A DNA stretch of 64,000 nt from Desulfobacter sp. (GTDB taxonomy: Bacteria > Desulfobacterota > Desulfobacteria > Desulfobacterales > Desulfobacteraceae), in contig CP054837.1 in the NCBI GenBank assembly GCA_028768525.1, positions 3,592,001-3,656,000 on the forward strand. The letters are read 5' to 3'. Made by a program: the position numbers and the translations under genes. Under the pieces are notes generated by a model. That model made no database searches. It was not told where the DNA came from and was given only the letters and a program-made list of their open reading frames with translations. Position 1 is the first letter of the stretch. Each line of letters starts with the position of its first letter. Shown here one piece after another: positions 59,210 through 64,000 of this stretch.

Positions 59210-59591
59210 CGCTCGGTTCTCCCAATAGTTCCACAAGCAGATCCCTGATCTGTTCCGGGGAAAATGGTTTTTTTAAGTACCGGGCCGCTCCCTGGTCCAT
59301 GATTTCCCTGACCTTTTCGATGCTGCCCTCGGTGGAGATGACCACAACCGGGATGCCGGCATTTTCCGGGCGGGCCTGCATGGCCCGGATCATGTCCAGC
59401 CCGTTCATCACCGGCATGTTGAAATCGGTTATCACCACATCCACATGTTCGGCGGCCATGACGGCCAGGGCCGATTCCCCGTTTTCCGCTTCAAGAAATC
59501 CGCCTGCCCCGTATCCGGCGGCGGTCAGGGTTTTTTTCAGGACCCCGCGCATGGGCAGAGAGTCGTCGACAATCAGGATGGAAAAGCTCAT
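59166..59591 (-). CDS. cheY: CheY-like response regulator
   Basis: 141 residues, one receiver domain: ILIVDDSLPMRGVLKKTL, phosphoacceptor Asp in VDVVITDFNMPVMNGLDM, Thr/Ser in VVISTEGSIEK and Lys in YLKKPFSPEQI. A short acidic extension (DEEAIDDAGDEFDF) follows the fold. It overlaps cheX. Confidence 0.92.
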   Translation of the reverse strand: MSFSILIVDDSLPMRGVLKKTLTAAGYGAGGFLEAENGESALAVMAAEHVDVVITDFNMPVMNGLDMIRAMQARPENAGIPVVVISTEGSIEKVREIMDQGAARYLKKPFSPEQIRDLLVELLGEPSDEEAIDDAGDEFDF

Positions 59592-59636
59592 ATCTCACCT
59601 TGTTTTTCCGTTAGTTCTGCGGTAAATGGCTCTTGG

Positions 59637-60485
59637 TTATACCACCTGTAATAGTTCTTCCACTTCCTGCATCTTGCAGGTAAATTCAGCAATGATCCGG
59701 GTCACATCCTCGGCAGAGAGCCCGATCTGCTTCATGGCCTCCTTGTGGAAACGGTAGGCCAGGCCGTCGGCCCCCACGCCCATGCCCATCATCATGCAGA
59801 TGCAGTCGGCCATGTAGACCACCGCAATATCCTTGTCTTCAATGAGTTTTACATCCAGGATATGATGGTGGCGGATGATTTTCACCATCTTGGGGGAGAA
59901 TTTCCACATTTTGGCGATCATTCCCCCCAGTTCCGCATGGTCCACGCCGATGACCCGTTTCTCCGCTTCCATGAAACTCAGGTTTTCCTTGGTCACCAGG
60001 CCTGAAATTTTTTCGTAGGCCTCCCGGACAAATCCGTCCAGCACGGTTTTGCCGATATCCTTGAGCAGGGCGGCGGTGAAAATGCTGCCCCGGTTGGGCA
60101 TTTCAAGTTCCGTTGCAATCTGTTTGGCGATGAGGGCCGAAGAGACCGAATATTTCCACATGGCCCCCTGGTTCAGGTCGTAGCCGGCCTGTTTGCCGGT
60201 GAACAGCCCGGCACCGGATTTGAGCATGACCAGGTCGATGATCTGGTCGGTGCCCAGAAGGTTGGCGGCGTCCTTGATGGATTCCGCCGGATGCCGGAGT
60301 CCGAAAAAGGCCGAGTTGACGGTCCGGAGCACCGAGGCGGTGATGGCCGGGTCATACTGGATGATTTTTGCAATCTCCTCCATGCCGGCATTGGGGTCGT
60401 CCACCGCTTCCAGCAGGGGGTGGACCACTGCGGGAATGGGCTTTAGGTTTTTAATTTCTTTTAATAGTTCCTGAATGGCTGTCAT
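59637..60485 (-). CDS. HDOD-domain protein
   Basis: 282 residues matching the HDOD domain throughout: LKPIPAVVHPLLEAVDDPNA, ITASVLRTVNSAFFGLRHP, FTAALLKDIGKTVLDG, HAELGGMIAKMW. HDOD proteins resemble HD phosphohydrolases but usually lack full metal sites and act in signalling. It overlaps cheD by 4 bp and precedes cheY, placing it inside the adaptation module. Confidence 0.9.
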   Translation of the reverse strand: MTAIQELLKEIKNLKPIPAVVHPLLEAVDDPNAGMEEIAKIIQYDPAITASVLRTVNSAFFGLRHPAESIKDAANLLGTDQIIDLVMLKSGAGLFTGKQAGYDLNQGAMWKYSVSSALIAKQIATELEMPNRGSIFTAALLKDIGKTVLDGFVREAYEKISGLVTKENLSFMEAEKRVIGVDHAELGGMIAKMWKFSPKMVKIIRHHHILDVKLIEDKDIAVVYMADCICMMMGMGVGADGLAYRFHKEAMKQIGLSAEDVTRIIAEFTCKMQEVEELLQVV

Positions 60486-60961
60486 ACTCTTTCCTCGCCC
60501 ACTCCTGATGTTTTTACATAAATGTGGCCCGTATCAATTTCAAGTCTCACCGTTCGGTTGACATTGCCGCCCACGGCCTGTTTTTCTATCAACACATTAT
60601 TCCTGAACAGCATTTTTTTCAAGGCCATGTAATTGCGGTTCCCGATGTTGAAGAACCCTTTCTGGTCCAGGATTTCCGCCCCGCCGGCCGCAAACACCTT
60701 GATCCGGGATTTCTTGGCGCCCAGGGTGTAGCTTTCCTTGAACAGCCTGGGGATGCCGGTGTCGGCGAACATAAAGGGCCGGGCCTCGGCCTTGGCATGG
60801 TCGATGGACGAATCCGGCAGCATGTAATGGAGCATGCCCCCGGCCCTGGCCACCGGGTCATAGATGACCAGGCCGATGCAGGATCCCAAAGAGTAGGTGA
60901 TAATGGTGTCACCGGGGGTATTACTGGTTCTCATATCTGCAACGCCAACAATATGTTTCAT
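60482..60961 (-). CDS. cheD: Chemoreceptor glutamine deamidase CheD
   Basis: 159 residues: catalytic Cys in TYSLGSCIGLVIYDP and His in GGMLHYMLPDS, with the conserved GAKKSRIKVFAAGGAEIL and later NVNRTVRLEIDTG. It deamidates receptor glutamines and can interact with CheC/CheX-type phosphatases, which fits the cheX three genes on. It is the first gene of this group; the 258 bp upstream show no clear promoter. Confidence 0.93.
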   Translation of the reverse strand: MKHIVGVADMRTSNTPGDTIITYSLGSCIGLVIYDPVARAGGMLHYMLPDSSIDHAKAEARPFMFADTGIPRLFKESYTLGAKKSRIKVFAAGGAEILDQKGFFNIGNRNYMALKKMLFRNNVLIEKQAVGGNVNRTVRLEIDTGHIYVKTSGVGEERV

Positions 60962-61219
60962 ATCGCCTCAAGCTGTTCTGGTGAGTGCCTGAAATGCGCC
61001 TGGAAATTCAAAAAACGACGACGGCCCGACAAGTGTGGATATTGGTTTCGTGCCCATGAGTTCCCTGATACGCGATGAAAGAATTTGGATCATCATAAGC
61101 GATTTCCAAAGAACATGTCAAGAAAGTGATTCGCCGGTGTACTGCCGTTGTCCACAGATACCCGGCCGGCGGACCCGGCCCCGGGGGGCGGTCGGTTGCC
61201 GGCCCTTATCCCGGTGGAT

Positions 61220-61744
61220 TTATTTCCAGTCCTTAATTTTGGCAAAATAGTTGCGGGGGGAAATGAGCCGGAACATATTTGCAATCTTCCTGGCCTGTTC
61301 GGCCTTTTCGCGGCTCTCCTGTTTCATCTGCATGAGGTCGCCGTCAAAAAGGGATGAATAATAGGTTTCGGCCGCCTGCTTCCGTTCCCCTTCGCTGCCG
61401 TATTCGTTCCTGATCCTGAATAATTCCCCTTCATCCAGCCAGTATCCAGCACACTTGGGGCAATGGTCGATTTCCACGGCCTTTTTTGTACTCCAGAAAT
61501 GGCGCATCATGACCACATCTTTGCATTTCGGGCAATTGTAGCGATGGGACTGGTCGAATTTGGCCGGGGATTCCACGGAGAGCAGGTCAATGAGGTTTTC
61601 GTCCGTAAACTCATGGGGTTCGTCCATTTTCTGCAGTTCGAACCGGTCGAACCAGATGCCGCCGCATCCTTCTTTGCATACGTCCAGTTCTATGTTTTCA
61701 ATGATTACACTGCTTAACTTTCCGCTGCATGTGGGGCAGATCAT
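61220..61744 (-). CDS. Double zf-TFIIB zinc-ribbon protein
   Basis: 174 residues with two zinc ribbons: CPTCSGKL...LDVCKEGCGGIWFD and CPKCKDVVM...IDHCPKCAGYWLDEGEL, then a charged helical tail (SREKAEQARKIANMF). The zf-TFIIB-like pattern (GG/AG + IWFD/YWLD + GEL) is well conserved. Function unknown. Confidence 0.88.
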   Translation of the reverse strand: MICPTCSGKLSSVIIENIELDVCKEGCGGIWFDRFELQKMDEPHEFTDENLIDLLSVESPAKFDQSHRYNCPKCKDVVMMRHFWSTKKAVEIDHCPKCAGYWLDEGELFRIRNEYGSEGERKQAAETYYSSLFDGDLMQMKQESREKAEQARKIANMFRLISPRNYFAKIKDWK

Positions 61745-61824
61745 GGCTTTCTCCTTATGTTTTCATTCGAATCAGATATACCATAAGACCATGGGAAAAG
61801 ATAAGTAAATAATGGGTGGCTGCC

Positions 61825-62307
61825 TCACCGGTTTGAATCTTTTTCAAGGGAAAGGAGTCTCTCCTTGATGGCCAGTCCGTGGGCAAAACCGGTGAGCTTG
61901 CCGTCGGCCCCAATCACCCGGTGGCAGGGGATGACCAGTGGAACAGGATTTTTCCCGTTGGCCGCCCCCACGGCCCGGGCGGCCTTGGGGCGGCCCAGCC
62001 GCTTTGCGATATCACCGTAGCTTGCCGTGCAGCCATAGGGAATCCGGCCGAGTTCTGCCCAGACTTTTTTCTGGAATTCCGTTCCCCTTAAATTGAGGGG
62101 AATATCAAATGCCTTTCTTTTTTCGTCCAGGTATTCCAGCACCTGGGTCCGGGTATCTGAAAAAAACGCCGGGCTGAATTCCCAATCCGCCATGATGTCG
62201 AACTGCCGGCTGCCTTGGCCGGTGTTGAGATGGAGATGGGCCAGTCCTTTTTCATCCCCGGCCAGGATGATTTCACAGAACCGGGTGTTGAATTTTGTAT
62301 AATACAT
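61825..62307 (-). CDS. ogt: Methylated-DNA--protein-cysteine methyltransferase
   Basis: 160 residues. Removes alkyl groups from O6-alkylguanine by irreversible transfer to the Cys in PLVIPCHRVIGADG; the DNA-binding helix-turn-helix lies in YGDIAKRLGRPKAARAVGAA. AAAAGGAG precedes the ATG. It is 23 bp downstream of the Ada-AlkA fusion, and supplies the methyltransferase activity that the fusion lacks. Confidence 0.95.
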   Translation of the reverse strand: MYYTKFNTRFCEIILAGDEKGLAHLHLNTGQGSRQFDIMADWEFSPAFFSDTRTQVLEYLDEKRKAFDIPLNLRGTEFQKKVWAELGRIPYGCTASYGDIAKRLGRPKAARAVGAANGKNPVPLVIPCHRVIGADGKLTGFAHGLAIKERLLSLEKDSNR

Positions 62308-62330
62308 GGGCGCTCCTTTTTATTTGCTAT

Positions 62331-63761
62331 TTACCGGTTCCATAGGCAGAGGGCGGCATAGGCTCTGTAGGGCCGCCAGTTTTCCGCCCGTTTCAATATC
62401 TCTTTTTTTCCGGGGCGCTTTTCCTTTTGGGCCAGGGCCTTGATGATGCCCAGGTCCGTGGCCGGAAAGCTGTCCACCATTCCCAATCCCCGCATGGCCA
62501 CGTAATTCACCGTCCATTCCCCGATGCCCCGGATGGCGGAAAATTCTTTTTCAAAGGTTTCAAAGGATTGGTTGGGGTTCAGGGAGAAGGCCTGGGCCAT
62601 CAGCCCCTGTACGGTATTGGCGATGGTGGCCTGCCTGGCCCCGGTGATGCCCATGCCTGCCAGGCCGGTTTCCGCCAATTCACCGGGGCCGGGGAAAAAA
62701 TAATCCAGTCCATGGGGAAAGTTATCTGTTTTACGCCCTGCCTTTTCGGCAATACGCGACGCCAGGGTGGAGGCGGCCTGTACCGATATCTGCTGGCCCA
62801 GGATTGCCCTGATGCAGAGTTCAAATGCATCAAAGGCAACGGGCAGCCGGGGGACATGGCCCTCTTTCATTCCTTTGGACAGGCAAGGGTCTGTCTTGAA
62901 TTTCTTATTGATATGGGAAAAGCGGGTGTCCAGGTCGAACATCCGGCGGACCCGGTTATGGATCTCCATATAACACCGGATGTCATCGCAGAAGATGCCC
63001 AGTTCCAGGGCCGATTTTCCGGGATTGTCCCGGACCGTGAAATATCCTTTTGCCCCCTTTGTCCTGAAGGTCCTGGCATAGGTTCCCTTATGGATGCGCT
63101 CCACCCCCTTAATCACACGGATCTTCATGAATTCAAGGATCTGGGAAAAATTGAAGGGCGTTTCATAGGGGAGTAAAAGGGCGGTATTGCCCCCCTCGGA
63201 AGCGTTTGTCTCTTTTTTCACCGCCGAGGGGGTCATGCCGAAGATCTCCTTGAACACCTGGTTGAATTGCCGGATAGAGCCGAATCCGGAGGCAAAGGCG
63301 ATGTCGGTGACGGACTGGTTGGAAAACATAAGCAGCTTTTTGGCGAACAGGGCCCGGTGGTACCTGGCGAGCTTTACCGGCGGCACCCCCAGGTTGTCGA
63401 TGAATAATTGGCGCAGGTGGCGGTCCGAGATTTTCAGCGTTTTTGCCAGATCTGTAACACCATGGGTGTTGAGATAACCGTCGTAAATCATTTTCAATGC
63501 TGTCTGAACGGTGAGGGTGCCCCGGGGGTGGGCGTTGCAATAATCCAGGCGGATATCCGGGCGGCACCGCAGGCAGGGGCGGTAAAACCGGTCAAGGGCC
63601 TCGAATATGTCATTGAAATAGACCACATTCTCTTCCTTGGCCGTGGGGGCGGGGCAGGAGGGACGGCAGAAAACCCCCGTGGTCTTTACCCCGAAAAAGA
63701 ATTTTCCGTCAAAGTTTTTATCCTTGGTGATCCTGGCAATTCTGTATGCTTCTTTTATCAC
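62331..63761 (-). CDS. Ada-type regulator fused to AlkA DNA-3-methyladenine glycosylase
   Basis: 476 residues: Ada zinc domain with C32, C36, C63 and C66 (VFCRPSCPAP, PCLRCRPD; one Cys is the methyl-phosphotriester acceptor), an AraC-type HTH (about 90-185, VTDIAFASGFGSIRQFNQVF), an AlkA N-domain and the HhH-GPD glycosylase with catalytic Asp in SFPATDLGIIKAL. It can sense alkylation and excise alkylated purines. The Ogt domain of classical Ada is absent here and encoded by the next gene. Confidence 0.94.
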   Translation of the reverse strand: MIKEAYRIARITKDKNFDGKFFFGVKTTGVFCRPSCPAPTAKEENVVYFNDIFEALDRFYRPCLRCRPDIRLDYCNAHPRGTLTVQTALKMIYDGYLNTHGVTDLAKTLKISDRHLRQLFIDNLGVPPVKLARYHRALFAKKLLMFSNQSVTDIAFASGFGSIRQFNQVFKEIFGMTPSAVKKETNASEGGNTALLLPYETPFNFSQILEFMKIRVIKGVERIHKGTYARTFRTKGAKGYFTVRDNPGKSALELGIFCDDIRCYMEIHNRVRRMFDLDTRFSHINKKFKTDPCLSKGMKEGHVPRLPVAFDAFELCIRAILGQQISVQAASTLASRIAEKAGRKTDNFPHGLDYFFPGPGELAETGLAGMGITGARQATIANTVQGLMAQAFSLNPNQSFETFEKEFSAIRGIGEWTVNYVAMRGLGMVDSFPATDLGIIKALAQKEKRPGKKEILKRAENWRPYRAYAALCLWNR

Positions 63762-64000
63762 GTCTTTTGGGTGCCCTTTCCCCGTCCAGGCCTTTTTACC
63801 TGCCAGTTTCCTTTATTTTTTGTATTTTGTCACCCGCTTTCGGATCTGTCTGTTTTTTCTGTTGAAACGGCTGTAAGCCTATCATTGGCTCATTGGAGAT
63901 GCTGGCGGTTTTCGGAAGCGGTTTTCATTTGTTCAACAAACATGGCAGGCCTTTGGGACCGCCCGCCCGGACCGAACCAAGGGGGCACTATCCCTTGGGC
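63762..64000. other. Right-edge intergenic region
   Basis: Contains T-rich stretches, a 13-bp dyad TTTGTT-C-AACAAA (63928-63940) and, at the edge, CCAAGGG/CCCTTGG arms. No gene seen up to the window end; it probably holds the promoter of the Ada-AlkA gene. Confidence 0.4.

Noticed and set aside
61152..61160. Single TTGTCCACA resembling a DnaA box
   Set aside because: One imperfect copy only, with no partner boxes nearby.
63928..63940. TTTGTT-C-AACAAA dyad at the right edge
   Set aside because: Too short and AT-rich to assign to a regulator, and its gene context is outside the window.

Overview
The window is 64 kb of GC-rich bacterial chromosome with a few AT-rich inserts. It most resembles a sulfate-reducing Desulfobacterota genome (Desulfobacterales-like). 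Pointers are an AhbB-type siroheme decarboxylase (the siroheme-to-heme route of sulfate reducers), a B12-type radical SAM protein next to RNase G, a DUF2959 lipoprotein, the C-terminal CSKCKQIRDD...CPDC motif common on deltaproteobacterial signalling proteins, and an anaerobe-style threonine-to-glycine pathway. Lineage is inferred from gene content only; there is no rRNA or tRNA gene in the window.

Left part (1-13.3 kb): the end of a zinc ABC transporter (znuA, znuC) whose divergent promoter region carries two matching dyads that look like Zur/Fur-type operators, a proline-racemase-family enzyme, a 59-residue Cys-rich microprotein, DUF1178, an overlapping pair of siroheme-decarboxylase-like and B12 radical SAM genes, murI, a membrane signalling fragment, a DUF2959-mtnA-methyltransferase group and a large SLC12-type transporter. 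13.3-16.2 kb is a mobile pocket: two AT-rich orphan genes lie between two related ~147-nt structured elements, one of which is split by an intact IS256-family element with an 8-bp target duplication.

Middle (16.2-43.6 kb): gntR-trpB-trpA, a fatty-acyl-CoA-reductase-like gene, a TrmB regulator with a near-ideal operator plus a class III aminotransferase, ssb, a chemotaxis group (receiver, CheA, CheV, PAS protein), the conserved rpmH-rnpA-yidD-yidC-jag-mnmE group followed by ykgJ and a PrmA-like methyltransferase, a large autotransporter whose passenger is a papain-type protease, cupin-araC, and lrp divergent from tdh-kbl.

43.6-49 kb is a second AT-rich accessory region: a GGA-rich stem-loop element beside a terminator, a frameshifted DUF3592 gene, a MerR regulator with a small protein homologous to its own effector domain, degenerate small genes and a NarL-type two-component pair. 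The last part (49-64 kb) is housekeeping again: RNase G, TIGR03960-type radical SAM protein, asnS, a methyltransferase, a eukaryote-type fused HisH-HisF gene, a second chemotaxis group (cheB, cheX, cheY, HDOD, cheD), and an alkylation-repair pair (Ada-AlkA fusion plus Ogt).

The observation I find most novel is the set of three structured, GGA-rich elements (13.4, 14.7/16.1 and 43.7 kb). In one consistent orientation, two of them fold as a 22-bp outer stem enclosing hairpins that display CAGGACG or CATGGACG in their loops. This is the kind of site the CsrA/RsmA protein binds, so they could be CsrA-sequestering RNAs carried with mobile cassettes. That function is inference.
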